DNA of 34,186 nucleotides from Pseudomonadota bacterium (GTDB lineage: Bacteria > Pseudomonadota > Gammaproteobacteria > Steroidobacterales > Steroidobacteraceae): NCBI GenBank assembly GCA_021792555.1, contig JAJYUL010000039.1, positions 1 to 34,186 on the forward strand, in the 5' to 3' direction. Below are positions 16,294 to 23,705 of this stretch, piece by piece. The position numbers and the translations under genes are program-made. How positions within the stretch are numbered: position 1 is the first letter of the stretch; the number at the start of each line of letters is the position of its first letter. The notes below the pieces were generated by a model that was not told the origin of the DNA, did not search any database, and saw only the letters and a list, made by a program, of their open reading frames with translations.

Positions 16294-17289
16294 ATGGAAC
16301 TGCGACCCCTCGGAAAGACCGGACCTCAGGTGTCCGCCCTCGGACTCGGATGCATGGGCATGTCCGGCATGTACGGCCCGGCCGACCGCCGCGAATCCAT
16401 CGCGACCGTCCACGCGGCGCTCGACGCCGGGGTCACCCTGTTCGACAGCGGCGATTTCTACGGCATGGGCCACAACGAGCTGCTGCTCGCTGAAGCGCTG
16501 GCCGGGCTGCCCCGCGAACGTTTCCAGGTCAGCGTGAAGTTCGGCGCGCAGCGTGATCCGGCGGGCCGCTGGATCGGCTTCGACGGCCGTCCTGCCGCCG
16601 TCAAGACGGCTCTCGCATACTCCCTGCAGCGGCTGCATCTGGACTACATCGACATTTATCGTCCCGCGCGGCTCGATCCGCAGGTGCCGATCGAGGAGAC
16701 GGTCGGCGCGGTGGCTGACATGGTCACGGCCGGCTACGTCCGTCACATTGGGCTCTCGGAGGTCGGCGCCGCCACGATCCGCCGCGCAGCCGCGGTTCAT
16801 CCCATCTGCGACCTGCAGATCGAGTACTCGCTGATTTCCCGCGGCCTCGAGGCCGCCATCCTGCCGACAGTGCGCGAGCTCGGTATCGCCGTCACGGCCT
16901 ATGGAGTGCTCTCGCGCGGCCTGATCAGCGGGCATTGGCGCAACACGGCACCGGCGCCGGACGACTGGCGGGCGCACGGGCCGCGCTTCGCCGGCGAGAA
17001 CCTCGAGCGCAACCTTGCCCTGGTCGAGGCGTTGCGCGCGCTGGCGCGCGAGCGGGAGCTCAGTGTCGCGCAACTCGCCATCGCCTGGGTGGCCGCTCAG
17101 GGCGCCGACATCATCCCGCTCGTCGGTGCCCGCCGCCGCGAGCAGCTTGCCGAAGCCCTCGGTGCGTTGCCGATCCGGCTCTCAGCGCAGGATCTGGCGG
17201 CGATCGAACGCGCGGTGCCCAAGGGTGCGGCCGCAGGCGAGCGCTACGCTCCGGCGCAGATGGCTCACCTCGACAGCGAGCGGACCTGA
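16294..17289 (+). CDS. Aldo/keto reductase with altered catalytic His
   Basis: 331 residues, NADPH-type aldo/keto reductase barrel. It starts MELRPLGKTGPQVSALGLGC and has the GMGMSGMYG-like loop of the AKR13-like group. Catalytic residues D51, Y56 and K82 are present, but the strand that normally ends in QH reads IDIYRPARLD (119-128), so the tetrad His is Ala125. I recall close relatives with the same IYRPARLD sequence, so this may be a subfamily trait. ATG at 16294 is chosen for the GGAGCGAG site upstream; an in-frame start at 16279 would add five residues. It is divergent from the LysR gene, which probably controls it. Substrate unknown. Confidence 0.88.
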   Translation: MELRPLGKTGPQVSALGLGCMGMSGMYGPADRRESIATVHAALDAGVTLFDSGDFYGMGHNELLLAEALAGLPRERFQVSVKFGAQRDPAGRWIGFDGRPAAVKTALAYSLQRLHLDYIDIYRPARLDPQVPIEETVGAVADMVTAGYVRHIGLSEVGAATIRRAAAVHPICDLQIEYSLISRGLEAAILPTVRELGIAVTAYGVLSRGLISGHWRNTAPAPDDWRAHGPRFAGENLERNLALVEALRALARERELSVAQLAIAWVAAQGADIIPLVGARRREQLAEALGALPIRLSAQDLAAIERAVPKGAAAGERYAPAQMAHLDSERT

Positions 17290-17308
17290 GGGATTCATCC
17301 GGTCCTGC

Positions 17309-17337
17309 TTCTCATACCTCGTTTGGCGAGGTATAGT
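17309..17337 (+). promoter_or_regulatory. padR promoter with palindromic operator
   Basis: A perfect 8-bp inverted repeat (ATACCTCG at 17314-17321, CGAGGTAT at 17327-17334, five bases between) overlaps a -10 element TATAGT (17332-17337) and the spacer; TTCTCA at 17309-17314 is a fair -35 at 17 bases. The start of transcription would fall at or near 17344, the A of the padR start codon. The palindrome is the expected kind of site for self-repression by the dimeric PadR protein. Confidence 0.6.
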
Positions 17338-17343
17338 CGGCGC

Positions 17344-17682
17344 ATGAGCGAGCGCGACCCGACACTGATGAGCGGCGTTCCCGAGCTGGTCTTGCTGCGC
17401 CTGCTCGCGCACCGGGAGATGTACGGCTACGAGATTGCCCGCACGCTCAAGGTCGTGAGTCAGGACGCGCTGACGATAGGAGAAGGCGTGCTGTATCCCG
17501 CTTTGCACGCGCTCGAAGCGCGCGGGCTGCTGCGCTCACGCACGCAACAGGTGGACGGCCGCACGCGCGTCTATTACCAGCTGACGCCGCGCGGCCACCG
17601 ACGCCTGGCGCGTCTGACGATGAACTGGCGGCGCATGAGCGAGGGTGTGGAGCGGATACTGGGGGCGACGACCTATGAGTGA
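17344..17682 (+). CDS. PadR family transcriptional regulator
   Basis: 112 residues. The PadR winged helix pattern is clear: LVLLRLLAHREMYGYEIART, then GEGVLYPALHALEARGLLRS and VYYQLTPRGHRRLARL. PadR proteins are dimeric repressors that answer to small ligands or to membrane stress. ATG at 17344 is used; no Shine-Dalgarno sequence precedes it and the predicted promoter places transcription start at this codon, so the mRNA may be leaderless. The last 8 bases overlap the start of the membrane protein gene, with which it forms an operon. Confidence 0.92.
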   Translation: MSERDPTLMSGVPELVLLRLLAHREMYGYEIARTLKVVSQDALTIGEGVLYPALHALEARGLLRSRTQQVDGRTRVYYQLTPRGHRRLARLTMNWRRMSEGVERILGATTYE

Positions 17683-18385
17683 AGCCCGCTTCAAGAGACT
17701 CGAGCGGGCCCTGATCCGCCACGGTGTCGCGGCGCGGCACGCACGCCGCGCCGCGCTGGAGCTGGGCTCGCATTTCCAGGAATTGCGCCGGGACGCCCTC
17801 GAGCGCGGCGAGTCGCCGGAGCAGGCCGCGCGCACGGCGCATCAGGCGATGGGCTCCGACGCGACGCTCATCACGCGCTACGCCGGGCAGCGCGAGCTGC
17901 GCGGGTGGCTGTACCGCTGGCCGGTGCTGTATGCGTTTGCGCCCGTGGTGAGCTTCGCGCTGCTTTGTATCACGAGCATGGCGCTGCTCGTGCTGAGTCT
18001 CGATGAGCTGCATGCCACGCTGCGCAGCATCGCGGTGCCCGCATGGGTTGCTGCGGCCGTGAACTCCAGCATCGCCGTGGCGCTGCTGTGGGTCCTGCCC
18101 GTCCTGGTCGCAGCAGCATTCGCGTTCCTTGCGAGCCGCCGTCCCGTCGAGCCTCGCTGGCTGATCGCGAGCGCGCTGCTCGTGTGCCTGACCGCCCGGC
18201 TGATGAACGCGGGGCTGATGCTGCCGTTCGCCGGGCACCGCGGCAGCGCTTCGCTGGGCATCGGCTTCTCGTTCTCTGCGCTTCCGCAGCAATTGACGTA
18301 TGCGCTCATCACGGCTGCGCTCGCGCTCGTACCGTATTTTCTGACGTCGCACCGACTGCGGCGGGGCAGCTCCCCGTCCACCTGA
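17675..18385 (+). CDS. HAAS / permease-prefix domain membrane protein
   Basis: 236 residues. The soluble N-terminal region (about 1-75) has the helical pattern of the HAAS or permease-prefix domain: a helix rich in Arg and Leu, ALELGSHFQELRRDALERGE, then SPEQAARTAHQAMGSDATLI. Four hydrophobic segments follow (about 85-108, 124-150, 160-180 and 203-225). Genes of this type regularly sit directly after a padR gene, as here with an 8-base overlap, and the PadR-HAAS pair is thought to act as a membrane-linked sensing unit. Direct function is unknown. Confidence 0.75.
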   Translation: MSEARFKRLERALIRHGVAARHARRAALELGSHFQELRRDALERGESPEQAARTAHQAMGSDATLITRYAGQRELRGWLYRWPVLYAFAPVVSFALLCITSMALLVLSLDELHATLRSIAVPAWVAAAVNSSIAVALLWVLPVLVAAAFAFLASRRPVEPRWLIASALLVCLTARLMNAGLMLPFAGHRGSASLGIGFSFSALPQQLTYALITAALALVPYFLTSHRLRRGSSPST

Positions 18386-18422
18386 GCGCTTCGCCGTGCT
18401 GGCCAGGGGCGGGCGGGCCGCG

Positions 18423-18959
18423 ATGCGGCGGCTCAGCGCGGCCGCGCTCGTACTTGCCCTGCATGCGGCGCTGCTGGATCTGCCGGCCGGTCTGTCGGCC
18501 ATCCATCTGTCTCGGCGCCTGCGCCGCTTCGCGGCGGTGAGGCGGTCGGCTCGCGCCGGGACGGGTGGCCTGGTCCCGCGCATACCGCGCAGAGTCCAGC
18601 CGCGCGTTCCGTCGCGCCGCGGCAGGCCTGCCCGCCCCCGGATCGACAGGATGAGCGCCCTGCGGCGCGAAGCGCTCGCGCTCACCTCGCGCCGCACACC
18701 GGCGAGCAGACGCTTCGGGCTTTCGGGTTCGAGCGTATTCGCACCTGCACCGCCTCCGCATCACTGGGACGGCTGGGATTACGCTGCGACGCACCGCATC
18801 GAACTGCTTCCGACCGGCGGAACGGCCATCGCGCTCAACGACCTCTGCTCGCTCGTGATCGCCCCAATCGTCATCGTCGGCTGCTGGCTCGGCAAGACTC
18901 ACGTCGCGGACGATCTGTTCACCCACATGCACCTCCGAGCGCCCGGGCGCCTGCCGTAG
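18423..18959 (+). CDS. Conserved hypothetical anchored protein
   Basis: 178 residues. A hydrophobic N-terminal segment (LSAAALVLALHAALLDLP) suggests an uncleaved anchor, followed by an Arg-rich low-complexity middle. The C-terminal 60 residues look structured: HHWDGWDYAATHRIELLPTG, then IALNDLCSLV, an aliphatic stretch and GKTHVADDLFTHMH, with two cysteines. This C-terminal pattern resembles hypothetical proteins I remember from Xanthomonadales-type genomes; the recollection is unverified and I know no function. It starts 37 bases after the HAAS gene and may belong to that operon. The codon pattern supports it over the antisense frame at 18309-19115. Confidence 0.55.
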   Translation: MRRLSAAALVLALHAALLDLPAGLSAIHLSRRLRRFAAVRRSARAGTGGLVPRIPRRVQPRVPSRRGRPARPRIDRMSALRREALALTSRRTPASRRFGLSGSSVFAPAPPPHHWDGWDYAATHRIELLPTGGTAIALNDLCSLVIAPIVIVGCWLGKTHVADDLFTHMHLRAPGRLP

Positions 18960-18985
18960 TCTCGGCGGACGCGCTCCCGCGCCGC

Positions 18986-20416
18986 TCAGCCTGCGCTTGC
19001 TGCATCCAGCAGATAAAGCGCGGCATACGAGCGCCACGGCCTCCAGCCCTGTACGCGCGACTGCCACCCCGCTGGGGCGCGCTGCGCTCCCCCGGCCCCG
19101 GTGGCAACGCGCCACCCTTCTGCCGGAAACGCATCGGGGTCATCGAGCGCACGCATCGCAATGTACTGCAGTGTCGAGTCCTCGGGCTGGACGGCCGCAC
19201 GCAATTGCCCGAGGAGCTGATCGCGCCAGGTGGCGCCCTCGAGCGTACATAACACCCGCGCGGCCGCGCGGACTGCCTGCGCAGCCGGTCCCGGCAGGCC
19301 ATCGAGGCCGGCCGCCGCCAGCACCTGCGCGCGCGGAAACGTGCGGGTCAGGTCCGGCGCGGCGCTGAATTTCACTGGCGCACCGTACCGCTCGGCGATC
19401 AGGCCGAGCAGCTCGCGGGTGCGGCTCGGCGGGCAGCGCTCATCGAGCAGCGCCTGAATGACAACCTCGCAGGCATCCCATGCTCCCGGCAGACGCCGCC
19501 CTGGATGCGCGCGCAGCAGCGGCGCGAGCAGCGGATCGGCGCCGAGGTGCCGCTCGATCAGTTCCGGATCAGCCGCCAGATCGAACATGGCGCGCGTCTG
19601 AGTGACTACCTGCAGGAGGCTCTCCGGGCGCGGCAGCTGGATACGCACCCGCAGCATGTCGAGGCCCGGCTCCGGCCGGACCTCGAGCAGCCCCTGGCAG
19701 CCCTCAGCCAGTATCGTGCGCCGGTACGCGCCACCGCGCGCCGACTCAACGCCCGGGATTGCGCGTGCGGCGAGGAAACGCAGTAGCGCATCCCAGTCAT
19801 AGGGCGGCCGGAATGCCAGACGCAACACGTATTCGCCCTCCGACAGGCTCGGCGGCCGGCCCAGCCGCCGAACCTCGGAGGGCGGCCGTCCGTAGTACTG
19901 CCGGAACACGTCGTTGAAGCGGCGGATACTGCCGAAGCCCGCGGCCATCGCGATCTGCGCGATGGTGAGATTCGTGTCGCTGAGCAGCTGTTTGGCGAAC
20001 AGCACCCGCCGCGTGCGCGCGATGGTGGTGGGGGAGGCGCCGAGGTGGCGCAGAAAGAGCCGTGAGAGGTGCCGCGAGGTGACGCCGAGCCGCTCGGCGA
20101 GCGCCTCGATGTCGCTCGCATCGAGTGCGCCCTCGGCGATCAGGCGCAGGCCGCGGCTGACCGTGGTGGAGGTGCCGTTCCATGCCGGCGTGCCCGGCGC
20201 GACTTCCGGGCGGCAGCGCAGACAGGGGCGGAATCCCGCCTCGGCGGCTGCGGCGGCGCTTGGAAAGTAGCGCACGTTCTCGCGTCTGGCATGCGGCGAG
20301 GGGCATACCGGCCGGCAATAGACACCTGTCGTGGTGATGCCGATGAAGATGCGGCCGTCGAAGCGCGCGTCACGATTCAGCCGCGCCTGCTCGCATGTTT
20401 GCTCATCGAAGTCCAT
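18986..20416 (-). CDS. Ada-AraC-AlkA fusion protein with defective glycosylase motif
   Basis: 476 residues. Domains in order: Ada zinc domain (about 1-75) with C34, C38, C65 and C68, where C34 matches the methyl-accepting Cys38 of E. coli Ada; an AraC helix-turn-helix (about 85-185, LTIAQIAMAAGFGSIRRFN); an AlkA N-terminal domain (about 195-310); and a HhH-GPD glycosylase domain. In AlkA the hairpin reads GIGPWTA and the catalytic Asp follows DAFPA. Here the hairpin region reads VQPEDSTLQYIAMRAL and the stretch is DAFPAEGW (428-435), with Gly434 where Asp is expected. The methyl-sensing and DNA-binding parts look intact, so it may act only as a regulator of the alkylation response, or be decaying. 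Confidence 0.85.
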   Translation of the reverse strand: MDFDEQTCEQARLNRDARFDGRIFIGITTTGVYCRPVCPSPHARRENVRYFPSAAAAAEAGFRPCLRCRPEVAPGTPAWNGTSTTVSRGLRLIAEGALDASDIEALAERLGVTSRHLSRLFLRHLGASPTTIARTRRVLFAKQLLSDTNLTIAQIAMAAGFGSIRRFNDVFRQYYGRPPSEVRRLGRPPSLSEGEYVLRLAFRPPYDWDALLRFLAARAIPGVESARGGAYRRTILAEGCQGLLEVRPEPGLDMLRVRIQLPRPESLLQVVTQTRAMFDLAADPELIERHLGADPLLAPLLRAHPGRRLPGAWDACEVVIQALLDERCPPSRTRELLGLIAERYGAPVKFSAAPDLTRTFPRAQVLAAAGLDGLPGPAAQAVRAAARVLCTLEGATWRDQLLGQLRAAVQPEDSTLQYIAMRALDDPDAFPAEGWRVATGAGGAQRAPAGWQSRVQGWRPWRSYAALYLLDAASAG

Positions 20417-20653
20417 CGCGGGGCTCTGTCGGCGGATGGCGTTCAGTCTAGTTTGGCGGTGGTATGTGCGCCTTGGTAAGACGACATTCAGGTCCGATTG
20501 CAGCCAGCAGGCGCGGGGCGGCTCGCTGTAGTGTTGGTCAGGACAGCCGGGATCTGCGCGCGCGGTGTTCGCCGCGGGTCCGAGAGCCGCGGGCTGTCAT
20601 GGCGGCTCCCGCGCCGCACGCGGGGGTGGGCATGAATCTCTCAGGAGTCCGTC

Positions 20654-21910
20654 ATGAAAACAAGACTTTCGGTTGGATCTGCCTTGATCGCTGCCGTGGC
20701 GGCTCTGTGCGCCGCGGGCAGCGTATGGGCCGCCCCTGCACAGCACACGGTCTACCGGGTGATCGACCTTGGCGACCCGGGCGGAGGAACCAACGCTCAG
20801 GGAACCAGCGACACTCAGCCGGGCTGGGTCGTGGGATTCTCCGCGCTGCCTGGCAACGCGGTCATGCACGCCGAGCTGTGGCGTGGCGGCGCGGCCGTCG
20901 ACCTCGGCACCCTCGGCGGTCCGAACAGCGCGGTCGCGTGGCCCAATCACAACGATCACGGGCTCATCGTCGGCATATCGGAGACGGCCGAGATGCAGCC
21001 GCTCGGGGAGGTGTGGGGCTGCTCGCTCGCGGTGTTCCTCGGGGCGCCGCCGGACGGCCACGTGTGCCGCGGGTTCGTCTGGCGCGACGGACACATGAGG
21101 GGACTGCCGACCCTCGGCGGCGCCAACGGCTTCGCCACCGGTGTCAACAATCGCGGGCAGATCGTCGGCTGGGCGGAGGACAGCACTCACGATCCCACCT
21201 GCGACGAGTTCAACGACACGCATCAGGTGCTGCAGTTCGAAGCGGTGATGTGGGTGCGCGAGCACGGACATTACCGCGCGCACGCGTTGCCGCCGTACCC
21301 GGGTGATCTCGACGGTGCGGCGACCGCGATCAATCAAGTCGGTGAGGTCGCCGGCATATCGGGCATCTGCGACGGCGCGGTCGGCGGGGCGACGGCTGAG
21401 CACATGGTGGTCTGGTGGCACGGCCGTGTGCAGCGGCTCCTGCCGACGCTCGGCGGGTCCTATTGGAACACGCCCATGGACATCAACAACCGCGGCGACG
21501 TCGTCGGCTTCTCGGACCTGCCCGGGGACGGACCGCTCGCTCCGAACTTCAACGCCTTCTTCTGGTCGGCGCATCCGTTCGACTGTAACGGCGTACGTGT
21601 CTCCGGCGGCACGTGCGATCTGGGTGTGGCGCCGGGCGACAGCGTGAGCGAAGCCCTCGGCGTGAACGACCTCGGTCAGGTCGTGGGCGCGTCCTTCGGG
21701 GCGGCCGATCCGGCCGGCCGGGCGTTCATCTGGCAGGACGGCAGGATGACCGACCTCAATACGCGGGTTGCGCCGGGCACCACGCTGTTTCTGACGGATG
21801 CCCAGGAGATCAACGATCGCGGCGTCATCACGGGCCAGGCGCTGGTGCCGGCGACGCAGGCGCTCGTGGCGTTCAAGGCGGTGCCGATGCGGGTCGGCGC
21901 GGGCCGCTAG
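20654..21910 (+). CDS. Secreted HAF-repeat protein
   Basis: 418 residues. A signal peptide is clear (MKTRLSVGSALIAAVAALCA, cleavage after VWA at 26). The mature part is made of HAF-type repeats: short units such as DLGTLGG, PTLGGANGFATGVNNRGQ and INNRGDVVGFS, with the N-x-x-G-x-x-x-G core seen at least six times (near 45-62, 80-105, 150-175, 215-236, 260-285, 330-350 and 378-395). The repeats probably form a beta-propeller. HAF proteins are extracellular and of unknown role. ATG at 20654 follows TCAGGAGTC. The 237-base upstream spacer shared with the divergent Ada-AlkA gene shows no clear promoter. Its 3' end overlaps the convergent methyltransferase gene by 38 bases. Confidence 0.85.
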   Translation: MKTRLSVGSALIAAVAALCAAGSVWAAPAQHTVYRVIDLGDPGGGTNAQGTSDTQPGWVVGFSALPGNAVMHAELWRGGAAVDLGTLGGPNSAVAWPNHNDHGLIVGISETAEMQPLGEVWGCSLAVFLGAPPDGHVCRGFVWRDGHMRGLPTLGGANGFATGVNNRGQIVGWAEDSTHDPTCDEFNDTHQVLQFEAVMWVREHGHYRAHALPPYPGDLDGAATAINQVGEVAGISGICDGAVGGATAEHMVVWWHGRVQRLLPTLGGSYWNTPMDINNRGDVVGFSDLPGDGPLAPNFNAFFWSAHPFDCNGVRVSGGTCDLGVAPGDSVSEALGVNDLGQVVGASFGAADPAGRAFIWQDGRMTDLNTRVAPGTTLFLTDAQEINDRGVITGQALVPATQALVAFKAVPMRVGAGR

Positions 21911-22685
21911 CCGGATGAGGCGGCTTCGTCAGCCAGAACAGACCCGTCTGGAGCATGAAGGAGCCGTCGGCCTCGATCACGAGCGCCTCGCGCACTTCGC
22001 GCGGGGCGCTCGCCTGCAGTGAGCGGATCGCCGCCACGTGCGTCTGCGGCGTGCGCATGCGCCCGACCCAGGAGGCGAACTCGATCCGCAGGGGCCATTG
22101 CCGGTAGTGCGTCTCGAGCAGGCCGGCCGCCCCCAGCAGCTCGCGCCACTCGCGCACCGACCGGTTGCGCACGTGCGAGATGTCCCGCAGCAGTTCGACC
22201 GCCTGCAGATGCGTGTCCGCAAGCGCACTGTCCGGAGCGATGACATCGATGATGAGCGCGTGGCCGCCTGGCGTCAGTACACGGGCCGCCTCACGGAGCG
22301 CATCCTCGAGCCGGACCCAGTGATGCGCGCTGTAGCGCGTGCACACGAGAGAAAAGGTTCCATCCCGATACGGCAGGGAATGCGCGCTGCCGGCCTGCAC
22401 CTCGATCCCCCTCAAACCGCGCTCCTGCGCGCCGCGCACGACCGCGGCCAGCATGTTTGGCGCGGGGTCGAGCGCCACCAGGTGCCCGACGTGCGGCGCG
22501 AGCGCGAACGATAAATGTCCGGCGCCGGACCCCAGGTCGAGGGCCTGCTCGGGGCGCGCCGCATTGCCCGCGACCAACGTGCGCGCGTAGTCCAGGTCCG
22601 GGCCTGCGGCATGGACCGCGCTGTGACGGTAGGCCTCGGCCTGCGGGTCGAACTGGCCGTGAACCGTCTGATCGTGGGAGCGCAT
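21873..22685 (-). CDS. SAM-dependent class I methyltransferase
   Basis: 270 residues. Motif I is ALDLGSGAGHLSFALAP and motif II ends in LVALDPAPNMLA; the post-motif DGTFSLVCTRYSAHHW and RVLTPGGHALIIDVIAPD segments complete the UbiE/COQ5-like Rossmann fold. The substrate is unknown. ATG at 22685 is preceded by TGGAGATCACC; a start further upstream at 22775 would run into the promoter of the divergent regulator. It is divergent from the XRE/MmyB regulator and convergent with the HAF-repeat gene, overlapping its last 38 bases. Confidence 0.88.
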   Translation of the reverse strand: MRSHDQTVHGQFDPQAEAYRHSAVHAAGPDLDYARTLVAGNAARPEQALDLGSGAGHLSFALAPHVGHLVALDPAPNMLAAVVRGAQERGLRGIEVQAGSAHSLPYRDGTFSLVCTRYSAHHWVRLEDALREAARVLTPGGHALIIDVIAPDSALADTHLQAVELLRDISHVRNRSVREWRELLGAAGLLETHYRQWPLRIEFASWVGRMRTPQTHVAAIRSLQASAPREVREALVIEADGSFMLQTGLFWLTKPPHPASGPRRPASAPP

Positions 22686-22751
22686 CGGGTGATCTCCAGG
22701 CGATGACCGGCCGAGTATGCCGGGGCGGCATCCTGGTACAAGACCCGTCCT

Positions 22752-22772
22752 GATACTATGAGAGACACTATC
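22752..22772. promoter_or_regulatory. Imperfect dyad at the XRE/MmyB gene start
   Basis: GATA-C-T-A-T, five bases, A-C-A-C-TATC: seven symmetrical pairs over 21 bases, overlapping both a -10-like GATACT (22752-22757) and the first annotated start codon (22758). It could be the operator of the helix-turn-helix regulator for itself and for the methyltransferase. If GATACT is the -10 element, translation would begin at the next ATG, 22800. Confidence 0.35.
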
Positions 22773-23600
22773 CACGGCGCGCCGATCACGACCCGCCGGA
22801 TGCCTTCCCTACAGCCTGCCCGCAGCGGCACCGGCCGCACGTCCCGGCCCTCGCTCGGCGCTTTGCGACGCGCCCGGCGCGAGCGGCTGCAGCCGGAGGA
22901 TTTTCACTTTCAGCGCGGCAGGCGCCGGGCGCCCGGGTTGCGGCGCGAAGAGGTGGCTCAGCTGTGCGGCATCTGCGCCACCTGCTACACGTGGATCGAA
23001 CAGGGACGCGCGACGGCGATTTCGCTTCAGACCCTGCATGCCAGCGCGGACGGCCTGCGGCTCTCGCGCGCTGCGAGAGAGTATCTGCTCGAGCTCGGCG
23101 GGCGTACCGATCCGTCCGCGCCGCCCGAACCGTCCGATCCCCGGCCGCTGCTCGCGCTGGTGCGCTCGAGTCGCGCGCCGGCCTGCCTGATTGACCGGCG
23201 CTGGGACGCGCTGGTGTGCAATCGCCCGGCCGCGGAGTTGTTCGCCGACTGGCTCGGGCGGCGCGGCGAGCGCAATCTGCTGCGCTACGTGTTTCTCGAT
23301 GCGGATGCGCCGCATTGCATCGTCGAGTGGCCCGAGCGCTCGCGGCGTCTGGTCGCCGAATACCGCGCCGAGACGGCCAGCATCGAGGACGACCCGGTGC
23401 GCCGGGCGCTGGTGCAGGCGCTGTTGGCGGCGAGCCCGGCCTTTGCAGCCGCGTGGCGTTCACGGCAGGTGCTCGGACGCGAGGGCGGCATCCGCATCTT
23501 CGAGCACGCCAAGCTCGGCCTGTGCCGCTACGAGCAGCAGACCCTGCGCCCGGCACAACACGGCGAACTGAAGCTGACTGTGCTCATCCCGCAGAGTTGA
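22758..23600 (+). CDS. XRE-type regulator with MmyB-like domain
   Basis: 280 residues. The helix-turn-helix region has the family hallmark RRRAPGLRREEVAQL then YTWIEQGR (about 55-90). The C-terminal part is the MmyB-like ligand-binding domain: LIDRRWDALVCNRPAAELF, then YVFLDADAPHCIVEWPE and a final LTVLIP. Members are often next to oxidoreductase genes that they control; the aldo/keto reductase gene at 23706 follows on the same strand. The long frame starts at ATG 22758; ATG at 22800 is a real alternative because the first 28 residues lie before the conserved part and neither start has a good ribosome binding site. Confidence 0.88.
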   Translation: MRDTIHGAPITTRRMPSLQPARSGTGRTSRPSLGALRRARRERLQPEDFHFQRGRRRAPGLRREEVAQLCGICATCYTWIEQGRATAISLQTLHASADGLRLSRAAREYLLELGGRTDPSAPPEPSDPRPLLALVRSSRAPACLIDRRWDALVCNRPAAELFADWLGRRGERNLLRYVFLDADAPHCIVEWPERSRRLVAEYRAETASIEDDPVRRALVQALLAASPAFAAAWRSRQVLGREGGIRIFEHAKLGLCRYEQQTLRPAQHGELKLTVLIPQS

Positions 23601-23705
23601 GTCCGCCGTGCGGCCGCAGGTGCGCTGCGGCGCCTCGCGGAGGTTGCCACGGCCGAGCGAGCGTGCCAGCCTTCGGCGCCTGGAATGAAGCGCTGGAGGC
23701 GTGCA

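Noticed and set aside
17447-18697. Minus-strand open frame of 416 codons opposite padR and the HAAS gene
   Set aside because: It contains runs of Arg, Gln and Ala without domain order, while the plus-strand genes have clear family patterns and an operon overlap.
18309-19115. Minus-strand open frame opposite the small anchored protein gene
   Set aside because: Arg/Ala-rich with no order; the plus-strand frame at 18423-18959 has a membrane anchor and a structured C-terminus.
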